A DNA stretch of 11,930 bases from contig JAMYWO010000056.1 of assembly GCA_024220525.1 (NCBI GenBank), positions 1-11,930 on the forward strand. The letters run 5' to 3'. The first letter of the stretch is position 1; every line of letters begins with the position of its first letter. Of this stretch, positions 1-9,098 are shown one piece after another. The notes below the pieces were generated by a model. It saw only the letters and a program-made list of their open reading frames with translations. It was not told the DNA's origin and searched no databases. This stretch comes from Cochliopodium minus (Eukaryota > Discosea > Himatismenida > Cochliopodiidae). The translations under genes and the position numbers were made by a program.

Positions 1-2
1 TT

Positions 3-79
3 AATTTATTTAATTTATTTAATTTATTTAATTTATTTAATTTATTTAATTTATTTAATTTATTTAATTTAATTTATTT
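3..79. repeat. A/T minisatellite, 9-bp unit AATTTATTT
   Basis: About seven exact head-to-tail copies of the 9-mer AATTTATTT are followed by a degenerate end at 66-79. The repeat lies just 3' of the large minus-strand gene. It could be downstream flank, or part of an intron if that gene continues past the window (see its 3' end). It has no coding potential. Confidence 0.9.
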
Positions 80-101
80 TTTTAAATTTTTATTTTTTGA
101 T

Positions 102-3100
102 TTATTTTTTTTTACCATCCAGTAAATTTTCAATCTTTTTTTCCAAACTGTTCAGTTGAGTGGAAGAAAACTTGAGAAGATCAGATGCCAACTTGCTCGA
201 AAATTTTTCAAGATGATCCATAGTAACAAAGTTTATTGAATATCCTTTTTTTTTTAAACAATAAAAAGATAAATAAAATGAATAATAAAATTAATTAAAT
301 TAAATTAAAAAAAGAAATAAAAAGATAAATAAAATTAATAAAAAAATTAAATTAAATTAAAAAAATTAAAAAGAATGGAAATTGTTTACCTAGGGTGCGT
401 TCATAATGTTGGGAGAAGATTTCTTTTTGGGTGGATTCATCATTGAAATAAAAAACAAATTCTTTTTTTATTTTTAAAAAATAATTTTGAAGAATTTCAC
501 AATGAAAAGAAGTTTTAAATTTTTGAAGGATGGGAACTAATTTCTTTAACTTTTCTATTTCCTCAAACTTAAATCCCCTCTCCCTTATTTCTCCTCCCAT
601 ATTAAATATTTTGTTTGTTATGTTCTCTGTAAAGTTTTCTGTTGTATTTTCTTCTGTTTTATCATTCTCATTGTCATCGTTAATGTTTTCATTTTTTTTA
701 TTTTCATTTTTATTACTTTCATTTTTATTACTTTCATTTTTATTACTGTTATTCAGAGTGATTTTAGGAGAGTTCATAGAAGTGAGAGAGTTATTTTTTA
801 AATTGATATTATTTTTAGATTTATTATTACTGTTATTATTATTATTATCATTACTGTTATTATTGTTATTATTATTGGTATTTGGATTGAGAGGGAGGAG
901 ATTAGGTGTTGTTTTGAGATTAGTGTTGTTATTAGAATTAGATAAGTTGTTGTTATTGTTATTAGAATTAGATAAGTTGTTGTTATTAGATAAGTTGTTG
1001 TTATTGTTATTAGAATTAGATAAGTTGTTGTTATTAGATAAGTTGTTGTTATTAGATAAGTTGTTGTTATTGTTATTAGAATTAGTTAAGTTGTTGTTAT
1101 TAGATAAGTTGTTATTAGATAAGTTGTTATTAGAATTAGTTAAGTTGTTGGTGTTGTGGGAAGGAAGGAGAGGAGAGAGGGAAGGAGAGGAGGGGTTGGA
1201 GGAGAGAGGGGAAGGGGGTTTAGATTTAACAACAAGACGAGGTTTAAGAGAAGAAGGTGTATGTGATACTTTTACTAATGATGGTTTTCCCACATTCACT
1301 ACTTTATTCCCTGTATTATTCCCTACACCATTGCCTGTATTGTTATTCCCTGTATTACTACTTTTATTATTGCTATTATCATTATTGTTCTTATCATTAT
1401 TGTTATTATCATTATTATTGTTAATATTATTATTCTCATTATTGTTCTTATTATTGTCATTATTCTCATTATTGTCATTATTCTCATTATTGTCATTATT
1501 CTCATTATTGTTCTTATTATTGTCATTAATATTATTATTATCATTATTGTTGGAAGGATTGATATCTTTGTTAGTATTGTTGGGAGAGGGGGTGAGATAG
1601 GGATAGAGAGAAGTTAAAGAGGAAAAAGTATTACTTGTATTACTTGTATTACTTGTATTATTTGTATTATTTGTTTTATTTGTATTACTTGTATTACTTA
1701 TATTACTTGTATTATTTGTATTATTTGTATTACTTATATTACTTGTATTATTTGTATTATTTGTATTATTACTGTCTTGTTTGTTATTATGGTTGGAGAG
1801 ATGGTGCTGGTGTTGATGTTGATTTTGGTGGAGAGTATATTGGTGATGTTGATGAAGATTATATTGAGAAGGGTTAAGAGGATTATGAGGAGGAGGAGGA
1901 TTATGGGGATTATGATAAAGCTGCGAATGAGGATTAGGAATGAAAGAAGTACTTCTGTTTCTGAAAAGAGAAGCTTCAAAAGGAACCATACCACTACTCA
2001 TTGATGGTTCTCTCGTCATTCCTCCCATATTATTTCCCCCACTGCTACCATTGCTACCACTGCTACCACTGCTATTATTATTTCCTATGCTTCCTCCTCC
2101 CATCATACCACTGTAGTGCAACACATTTCCACTACTACTTCCCCCTTCATAATAAGGATCATAATAAAAATTACTTTTACTGTACCTCTTCTTTATATCT
2201 TTATTATCTTTATTATTATCTTTATTATCTTTATTATTATCTTTATTATCTTTATTATCTTTGTTATCTTTATTGTTATCTTTATTGTTATCTCTATTAT
2301 TATCTTTGATATCTTTGTTAATATGAGTATTAGAAAGGTTGATGTCTTTATTTATGTTGGGATTAAAATAAGAGTAGGTTTTTTTTCCATTGTTGTTAGT
2401 CTCTTTACTGTTGGGGGTAGGAGAAGGGGAAGGGGTATTAGAAATAGGATTAGAATTGGGTTGGAAAGAAGAGGATTCGAGAGGGGAGGGGGAAGGGGAA
2501 GGGGAGAGGGTGAAAAAGTTGTTTTGAGAGAAAAAAGTATTGAGAAAAGAAATAAAAGTGAAAAGTTGAGAAGGATTGAAAAGAAGAGAAATGAGTAATT
2601 GAATGAAAGAAATGGAAAATTCACATTTTTGTAATTCATGGAAAAAATAGTAAATAACCAACTTTTCAAAATGATTTTCATAACTATTTACTATGTTCAA
2701 CACTTGATTATTCACTACTCTTTGTTTCCCACTAAATATCCCTATTTGTTTCATCCATCTTACTGGTACTTGTTCTATTTCACTCATTTTCACTAATAAT
2801 GGTATTTTCTCATCTGCATTCAGACATATTTGACACATATCTTCTCCCACTTTCTTTATGAATCTTCCATACAACACTTTTACTCCTTCTTTTTCTTTTC
2901 AAAATGTAAAATGAGACAAATGAAAAAATATTTAAATATACATAATTTATTAAATAATTTATTAAATATATATTTAAATATACATAATTTATTAAATACA
3001 TAATTTATATATTTGAATACATAATTACATGATAACAAATTAATTTTATAAAAAATTTAAATAAATAACAAGAATTAAATTTGTGATTACCATAGATGAT

Positions 3101-4361
3101 ATAGAGAATGAGGTCGTATTCTTTGAATGACTGAAAAGATTTTCGCAAAAAAGCGGAATAGTTTTTAACTTGGGTGACCATTTGTTTTTCATCTAACTCA
3201 CTCCAATTAATAATTCTTTCACATAATCCCTTGACTGTCAATTCTTTTTCCAAATTTCCTCCTTCTTTAAAAAATTGAATTAATTTCATAATTTTAATTA
3301 AATTAAATGAAATTATTTATTGAAATTGATTCTAAAATAATTTCTATAGAAAGGGGATTTTACTTTTTATTGTATTTATTGAAAATTGATTAGATTCTTC
3401 TTTTTCGCTATCAGTAGAATCTCCTTCTTTATTAGTTCCTGAATTATTGGAATTGCCACTTGAGAAAAAAGAGTAATCAATATGAATATCATTTTGAATT
3501 GCAACATTGGCTTGTTTTCCTATTAGGGTATTGAGGAAATCTGTTTGATGGGTCTTGGTAAAGGAATATAATCTCAATAATTGTTCTCTTTGAACCGCAT
3601 ATTTACTTTTCAATGTTATTTCTTTTAATTCTACACATTCTTTATAAACATTTATCATCTTTATGTATGAAAGAAATAGTTTAATATGTTAAAAGAAGGA
3701 AAATAATATAAATGGAAACGTATATGGATAATTCTAAAATTTCATTATAATTATTTTTTTTTTGTTGAAAGATGATTTAAAAGTATTTTACATTTGTGAT
3801 TTGAATGTAAAAATCATCGGAAACTATTCTACATTTGGTCAACAGGAAATAAGCATTGAATAATTCAGGCCATGTTACACTCCACTTCTCAAATAGAGGG
3901 GCAATGGTCAAAATTGTTTTTTCAACTTTAGAAATGAAAGAAGTGATGTTTTTGGAGGCACCCGATTTGTTTAAGACCCTCAATGTACTTTTTTTTGATT
4001 CTTTTGTATTGGGAGGAATAATGGCTGCTAATTTCTCAAAGAAAGAAATCAAATTTATCTTTTTGAAATCGAGGCATTTATCATAGTAATAGTAAACTTC
4101 AATCAAATCATTCTTGATTTTCAATTCTTTTGATAATATTATCAAATCTTCCTTGTTATCTTGCAATTTGAAGAAAATATCATTAAAATCTGTTGTTGGG
4201 GAGAGATAAATGGATTTTCTGATATTATTTGGATCGAATAATGGATTATACACTTTCTTATTTAATTTTTCAGAAAATGATTCATTTTCAGAGGAATCTT
4301 TATCAATATTTTTTTTATCTATATCATTATTTCCCTCGGTATCTTTGGTTCCATTATTCAT
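102..4361 (-). CDS. Unrecognised five-exon protein (~1228 aa), helical ends around a giant Asn-rich insert
   Basis: I do not recognise the family. Exons on the minus strand are 4361-3792, 3658-3364, 3264-3091, 2894-390 and 244-102. All junctions are GT-AG, the coding sum is 3687 nt and the frame is kept throughout. The start is the ATG at 4361, in MNNGTKDTEG; a frame open further upstream has no ATG. Residues about 45-290 are helical and rich in Leu, Lys and Phe, and include FFEKLAAIIPP and KWSVTWPELFNAYF. This is faintly reminiscent of BAR or other three-helix bundles, which is only a weak impression. Residues about 290-475 are a second helical block. Residues about 477-1090 are low complexity: SP repeats, KDNN repeats, Gly/Ser, a His/Gln tract, NTSN, NNEN and LSNNN. 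Residues about 1107-1228 are helical again. No signal peptide or clear membrane span is seen. The third acceptor has three in-phase AG choices (exon start 2894, 2888 or 2885). GGTAAAA at residue DG near the end could be a further donor, so the true C-terminus may lie outside the window. Confidence 0.75.
931..1145 (-). repeat. Coding minisatellite for LSNNN/LSNSNNNNNN repeats
   Basis: Plus-strand units of the type GATAAGTTGTTGTTATTA recur, sometimes extended by TTGTTATTAGAATTA. Read on the minus strand they encode LSNNN and LSNSNNNN repeats within exon 4 of the large gene. Copy number is likely to vary between alleles. Confidence 0.85.
1380..1545 (-). repeat. Coding minisatellite for NNENNDNN repeats
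   Basis: ATTATTGTCATTATTCTC-type units repeat head to tail on the plus strand and encode Asn/Asp/Glu repeats (NNDNNENNDNNEN) on the minus strand. The unit differs from the neighbouring minisatellites, so this is an independent expansion inside the same exon. Confidence 0.8.
1628..1771 (-). repeat. Coding minisatellite, 9-bp unit ATTACTTGT, for NTS/NTN repeats
   Basis: The 9-mer ATTACTTGT and its variant ATTATTTGT repeat about sixteen times and encode Asn-Thr-Ser and Asn-Thr-Asn triplets on the minus strand. The frame is preserved because the unit is a multiple of three. Confidence 0.9.
2193..2312 (-). repeat. Coding minisatellite for KDNN/KDN repeats
   Basis: TCTTTATTATCTTTATTATTA-like units encode alternating KDN and KDNN on the minus strand. 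This makes a charged tract between the SP-rich linker and the Gly/Ser-rich part of the large protein. Confidence 0.85.
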
Positions 4362-4457
4362 TTTGGAATAAGAACAATTCAATTTTTTTTTATTCCAATT
4401 AATTTTCTTCAAAAAAAAAAAATAAACTTTTTTTTCAATACTTAAATATATCCTCAA
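4362..4457. promoter_or_regulatory. Shared divergent promoter gap
   Basis: Ninety-six bases separate the ATG of the large minus-strand gene (4361) from the ATG of the first coiled-coil gene (4458). The gap is almost entirely A and T, with homopolymer A and T runs near 4385-4435. It must hold both 5' leaders and both promoters. No specific element (TATA box or initiator) can be told apart from the A/T background. Confidence 0.5.
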
Positions 4458-4796
4458 ATGGAAGAAGAAATAAATTTTACAGAAGAATTATCCAATTTGC
4501 AATCAAAAATTAATTCTCAAAATTCCACAATTACTTCACTATCCAAACAAATAAATGAATTATCTCAAATGATACTCAAATCAAAAGAAAAATTGGTCCA
4601 AGAAAAAAAAAATCGTGGACAATTGGAACAAATATATTTGGAATTAGATGCCAGAATTAATTTTTTGAATTCAAATATCTCACAAATTAAATCAAAAACC
4701 AAAAAGAAAGCATCAAGTTCTATTATGTTGAAAAAGACAAATGATGGAGAATTAGAAGAAATTGAAAATACAAATACAAGGAAGACAAACATTTGA
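4458..4796 (+). CDS. Small coiled-coil protein, 112 aa (paralogue 1)
   Basis: A single uninterrupted exon with ATG in an A-rich context at 4458 and TGA stop at 4794-4796. Residues about 8-80 form a continuous amphipathic heptad-like helix (ELSNLQSKINSQNSTITSLS, then KLVQEKKNRGQLEQIYLELD). A short basic segment (KSKTKKKASSS) and a polar tail follow. There is no membrane span or signal peptide. I cannot name a family; short coiled-coil adaptor or complex-subunit proteins have this look. The next gene downstream on the same strand encodes a protein alignable without gaps over about 70 residues, so the two arose by tandem duplication. That conservation is the best evidence that this frame is coding. 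The opposite-strand frame across this interval is a shadow. Confidence 0.85.
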   Translation: MEEEINFTEELSNLQSKINSQNSTITSLSKQINELSQMILKSKEKLVQEKKNRGQLEQIYLELDARINFLNSNISQIKSKTKKKASSSIMLKKTNDGELEEIENTNTRKTNI

Positions 4797-4905
4797 TTAT
4801 ACAAAGCTGTATCATATTAAAATCCTTTTTATCAATCATTATTTCAAAATAATATATAAAAAATTTGTTTCTGTATTAAAATAAAAATCCTCTAATATAC
4901 AGACC

Positions 4906-5283
4906 ATGGATAAAGAAGAAAGACAAAAAATATTGGAAGAGATATCAATATTACAATCAATCGTTAATGCAACAAATGAAAAAATCTCATATCTAAATGA
5001 TAATGTCAATGATTTGTGTATATCTTTGAATGAGGTCATATTTTTATTGAATATAATTAATTTAATTCAAAATTGTTTCTAGTATAAAGAAGATTTGTTG
5101 ATAGAAAAAAGATTAAATAAAAAATTGGAAGAAGAGTTTCAGGATATGGATGAAATTTTAAAGAAATCGAATACTTCTATCAATACATTGAAGAAAAATA
5201 TAAAATTCAAAAAAATAAAATCAAAAAAGAAAAAATCGGTCAAACTTCAAAAATCACAAACCAATCTGGAAAATAATAATTGA
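4906..5283 (+). CDS. Small coiled-coil protein, 109 aa (paralogue 2), one 48-nt intron
   Basis: Exons 4906-5034 and 5083-5283, ATG at 4906 (MDKEERQKIL), TGA stop at 5281-5283. The intron 5035-5082 (GTCATA...TTTCTAG) is 48 nt, keeps the frame and contains the in-frame TAG that would otherwise end the protein. Splicing joins SLNE to YKEDLLIEKR. That junction aligns without a gap to LLKSKEKL of the upstream paralogue, which supports the splice. I count 23 identities over 70 ungapped positions between the pair. Residues about 8-80 are coiled coil, and the C-terminus is Lys-rich (KFKKIKSKKKKSVKLQK), more basic than in paralogue 1. The paralogue has no intron at this position. Function is unknown. 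The 109-bp gap between the two genes (4797-4905) shows only A/T-rich sequence. Confidence 0.82.
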
Positions 5284-5364
5284 AATTAAATGTACTATTA
5301 GCTGTATACTGGATTAATCTTCAAATATTTTTAATTTATTAAAATTTAAATTTGGATTAGAATA
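5284..5364. terminator. Convergent 3' spacer
   Basis: Only 81 bp separate the stop of the second coiled-coil gene (plus) from the stop of the channel gene (minus), so both 3' ends must form here. A minus-strand AATAAA lies at 5340-5335, about 25 nt past the channel stop. It could be its polyadenylation signal, but such hexamers are frequent by chance in DNA this A/T-rich. Confidence 0.35.
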
Positions 5365-8300
5365 TCAATCATCTTTTTCTTTTTCATTCTCCTTTTGTTT
5401 CTTATCAATTGGAACTTTTTTGGTTTGATTGTTAGAAATTAAACTTTTGAGAATGACAGTATTGATATTGAGTTTTGGGGGATTTTGGGGCATGGTGTTA
5501 AGAGAGATTGATTTTTGTAAATTTGGTAGTGATTTTTGGTTAACATCCTTTCCCTTTTCATTCTCCTCTCCCCTTTCCTTCTCCTTTTGGGATTCAGAGG
5601 GATCTATTGATTTTTTTCTCATAGAAGAAGCCAAAAAGTTGACAGTGGAAACAATGCTGTTGATAGAGGAGATACCAGAGTTGATGGAGGAGGAAACCAA
5701 ATTTTTGGCAGAAGTCATGTTGTCAGATTGTTGAGAGTTGGAATTTTTGTTTTCAGAATTGTTAAATTGATTTGGATCATTGTTTTTGAGGTCTTCCATT
5801 ATTTTCTCTTTTTCTTCTTCCACTGTTTTTTTGGTTCCATTGTTTTGCATAGAAATTTTTGTTTCTCTTTTTCTTTTTAGAGCGGTATTCTCCATTAGTT
5901 CTTTAAAGTCTTTAAATTCGTTTTGAATTTCATCCAACACATCTTTGGTAAGAATATAAAGATCCACATATGTGAGCGCTCTTATTGATGCATTTCTTTT
6001 TTCTTGAAATAACAGTGCACTTTCCCCGAAGAAACTTCCTTCTTTTAATATTGCTACTGTTTTTGGTCCTTTTTTTCAGAAATTAATAAAACTTTTTAAA
6101 ATTATAATAATTTAAAACTAGACTAACCTTCTTTAGTTTCAATGACAACCTTTATGGTAATAATAAATAAAATAAATTTTAAATAATAATATTTTATTAA
6201 TTAATTTATAATATTTTAAACAAATAATAATATTTTATTTATTAATTTATAATAATATTTTAAGTAAATAATAATATTTTAAACAAATAATAATATTTTG
6301 TATAACAAATTGTTTAAATATATATATTGGCTTAAAATAAGTATAAGAATAAAATAATAATAGGAAAAAGAGTGGTTTTACTTCACAAGCACCACTAGAA
6401 ATGAAAAACATTTCTTTTCCTATGTCTCCTGCTTTAATGATGTATTCTCCTGGTACACTTACAATTGGTTTTAAATGAGTTACAATGGAGGAAATCAGAT
6501 TGTTGTTACAATTTTTGAAAAATTCTACTTTTTCCACTAATCAATTATTTAAAAAAAAAAATTAAATATAAAATAAAATATAAAATATAAAAATATAAAA
6601 ATATAAAAATATAAAAATATAAAAATATAAAAATATAAAAATATAAAAATAAAAATATAAAAATATAAAAAATATAAAAATATAAAAATATAAAAAATTT
6701 TATAAAGGTAAAAGGGAGGAATAGAGAAGATAGTATTAGGTTATTTACCAATTTCTTTGTTCATGTACAAACAAACATCTTGTTTCAAGGAAATAGGTAA
6801 ATCTTCTATTATTTCTTGTTCATTGGTAGCAAATTGTCTTGAAAACAAATATTCATAGTAATTTTTAATTCTTTTTTGTAATGCTTTCTATTTTTTATTT
6901 TTTTTTGAATCAAAAATTGTTAAAAAAATTATTTTGAGGAAAAAATTTATAAAAAAAGAAATAATTATTTTAAGGAAAAAATATGTTTTTATCAAAATTA
7001 TCAGTAATAAAATAAATTATATTTATTAAATGAATCTTTTAATAATATTATATTAAATATTTGATTTTTGAATATTATTAAATATTTTTAAAGTTAAAGG
7101 GAGGGTTTTTGTACGGGAATATTTCTGTATTTTGAGAATTCATCAATTTTTTCCATTTTTTCTCTGAAAAGTTGAGTACTTAAATCACTTGAGATGATGA
7201 CTTTTTTGTTAAAAAATTAATAAAGTTTGTATTTAATCAAGGATTAAATAAATAATTAAATAATTAAATAATTAAATAATTAAATAAATAAATAAATAAA
7301 TAATTAGATAATTAAATAAATAATTAAATAATTAAATGATTAAATAATTAAATAAATAAATAATTAAAGAATTAAATAATTAAATAATTAAATAAATAAA
7401 TAAATTAAATAAATAAATAATTAAATAATTCAAAAATAGAATAAAAGAAGTTTTTGGAAAGGATTTACAAGAACCAACAGAACCAATTAAAGTAGCATAA
7501 AATGTTAGCCCGAAAAACACTATTAACAAAGAAAGTATCACTTCTACTTCAGTCTTATTATACATTTTAGAAATAAAATATAAATAAAAATAAATAAAAA
7601 TAAATAATGAATAAAAATAAATAAAAATAAATAAAAATAAATAAAAATAAATAAAAATAAAATAAAAATAAATAATAAATAAATAATAAATAAAATAAAA
7701 ATAAATAAAAATAAATAAAAATAAATAAAAATAAAATAAAAATAAATAAAATAAAAAGTAAATAAAAAATAAATAAAATAAAAATAAAATATAAATAAAA
7801 GAAAAAATTTTACTTTTGGAGAAAGGCCATTTGAGGTCATTGCTTCACAAAAAATTTTTTTAATTAATTTTAACAAATGGATTTTTTTTTGAAAATAGTA
7901 ATCTTTTTACCGGTAAAAGCCCAGAAGAAAGCTCTCAAGTATTGTGTTAAAAAAGATATTTCTGCAAAGTCTTTTGTAGGTACCCAATCTGTAGATTCCA
8001 ATCCTATTCATTTAATTAAATAATTATTTTATTTTTATTTTATTTTATTTTTATTTTATTTTTATTTTATTTTTATTTTATTTTATTTTTATTTTTATTT
8101 TTATTTTATTTTATTTTATTTTATTTTATTTTATTTTATTTTATTTTATTTTATTTTATTTTTATTTCATTTTATTTTATTAAAGAAAGGCCCACCATAG
8201 TGATAACCCATTCCCAACCAAAAGCATCCTAAATTATATGAGTTAAAGAATAAGTATTAATTTAAAATATTTTATTAAAGTAATTAATTATATAAAAGAA

Positions 8301-9060
8301 ATTATTTAAAAAAATTAATAAATTAATAAAATTTAAATTTAAATTTAATAAATTAAAAATTTTTGATACCTATGCAATGAGTTAAGAGGAAAAAATTAAA
8401 GAAAAGTTGAAAGAACCAAATTAAATTTCTGTCAAAGATTTCAATGTCTTGCATAAAATGAAATTGTCTTAATAGACGAAATACTTTCAAAAGTCTGATC
8501 AATTTAAAAAAAGTTGGAGGAAGAAATAGAAAAGGAGAAAGATATTCCAATGGTAAGCTTGTCAATAGATCTATTTTGAATCCTCCGTTGAAGTATTTAT
8601 TCTTTATATTTGTAGGATCTGATTCATATCTTCCCTTATTTATATATCTTTTTTCGAATAAAAATCACAAAATATTTTCAAAATAAAAAAGATATTTTCG
8701 AGTTTTAAAAATTTTGGGTACCCTATTCTAAAATTGAGGGAGATATCAACCATGAAAAAGATATCAAATACAATAAACAATATATTGAAGAATGAAGAGT
8801 CAAAATTATTGAATGCTATTTCTAAAAATTTAAGAAAAAGATTAAGAAATACAAAATTTATTGAATATTTATTAAATAATCAAACCCAAAGGAACTTTCT
8901 GAAAGAGATCAAATAATCAATTATTTTTAATTTATAAAATTAAAATTTTATAAATTACCAAAAGAACTATTGTGCACAATACAAAGACTAATATTTCTTT
9001 CATTATTATTTCTTTTGATTTTGGATGAAGTATATTGCTATTTTGGGTGACATTTTCCAT
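5365..9060 (-). CDS. Cyclic-nucleotide-binding-domain cation channel (CNG/HCN/KCNH superfamily), 612 aa, 13 exons
   Basis: Exons on the minus strand: 9060-8959, 8898-8886, 8821-8722, 8647-8370, 8228-8196, 8003-7911, 7842-7814, 7553-7469, 7200-7115, 6887-6749, 6536-6382, 6149-6128, 6068-5365. All introns are GT-AG and the coding sum is 1839 nt, in frame. S1 follows ILHPKSKE (residues 10-40, ending VPLEIAF). S2 is FDIFFMVDISLNFRIGY (57-73). S3 is FKIDLLTSLPLEYL. S4 has a basic residue every third position (K120, R123, K126, R129, R132). S5 is 146-170. The pore helix is 194-206 and the filter TAMTSNGLSP is 206-215. S6 is 217-244. C-linker about 245-319. The CNBD is about 320-430, with phosphate-binding cassette FGESALLFQEKRNASIRA (E394, R403) spaced as in cAMP/cGMP-binding proteins. 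The tail is polar and Ser/Lys/Glu-rich. The cytosolic N-terminus is only about 17 residues, so an upstream exon could be missing. Exon 5 may instead end at 8208. It is a membrane protein, probably gated by voltage and/or cyclic nucleotide; ion selectivity is unclear. Confidence 0.92.
6555..6700. repeat. Intronic microsatellite, unit AAAAATAT
   Basis: Near-perfect tandem copies of an 8-mer (AAAAATAT on the plus strand) fill most of channel intron 10 (6748-6537). It has no coding role; length polymorphism is expected. Confidence 0.85.
7250..7430. repeat. Intronic A/T repeat, AATTAAAT/AAATAAAT units
   Basis: Interspersed AATTAAATAATTAAAT and AAATAAATAAAT units occupy most of channel intron 8 (7468-7201), between the S6 exon and the first C-linker exon. 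AATT-containing units make local self-complementary stretches. Confidence 0.85.
7570..7800. repeat. Intronic microsatellite, about 10-bp unit AAATAAAAAT
   Basis: AAATAAAAAT-type units fill almost all of channel intron 7 (7813-7554), which separates the filter exon from the S6 exon. On the sense (minus) strand the repeat is strongly T-rich. Confidence 0.88.
8030..8180. repeat. Intronic microsatellite, ATTTT/ATTTTT units
   Basis: Tandem TTTTATTTTA pentamer and hexamer units fill channel intron 5 (8195-8004). On the sense (minus) strand this intron is A-rich, the opposite of introns 7 and 10, so the A/T strand bias is not a fixed intron signal. Confidence 0.88.
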
Positions 9061-9098
9061 TTTTTTTTTTTAATTTTTTGATGTTTTCTCTTCTTTAG

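Noticed and set aside
530-1600. A 356-codon plus-strand open frame rich in Leu and Ser
   Set aside because: It is the antisense of the Asn-rich exon: Asn codons AAT/AAC read backwards give Leu/Ile/Val-rich runs. It ignores the intron structure and non-repetitive ends that support the minus-strand gene.
1635-2598. Plus-strand frames of Tyr/Leu or Ile/Phe repeats over the minisatellites
   Set aside because: These are shadows of the NTS and KDN coding repeats in the minus-strand gene, with no independent start or conserved composition.
3856-4086. Plus-strand 76-codon frame starting MNNSGHVTL
   Set aside because: It is antisense to exon 1 of the large minus-strand gene, which has in-phase splicing into the next exon. 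Nothing supports the plus-strand frame.
7250-7800. CRISPR-like or centromeric repeat array
   Set aside because: The units are simple A/T tracts without unique spacers, confined within introns of a eukaryotic gene.
6545-7876. Tyr/Phe/Ile-rich minus-strand frames that look like many membrane segments
   Set aside because: They are translated intron microsatellites of the channel gene, bounded by in-phase splice sites.
8734-8916. Plus-strand 60-codon Lys/Asn-rich frame (54 codons from its ATG)
   Set aside because: It lies opposite the channel's S2 exon. The minus strand there encodes the conserved FDIFFMVDISLNFRIGY motif, so the plus frame is a shadow.
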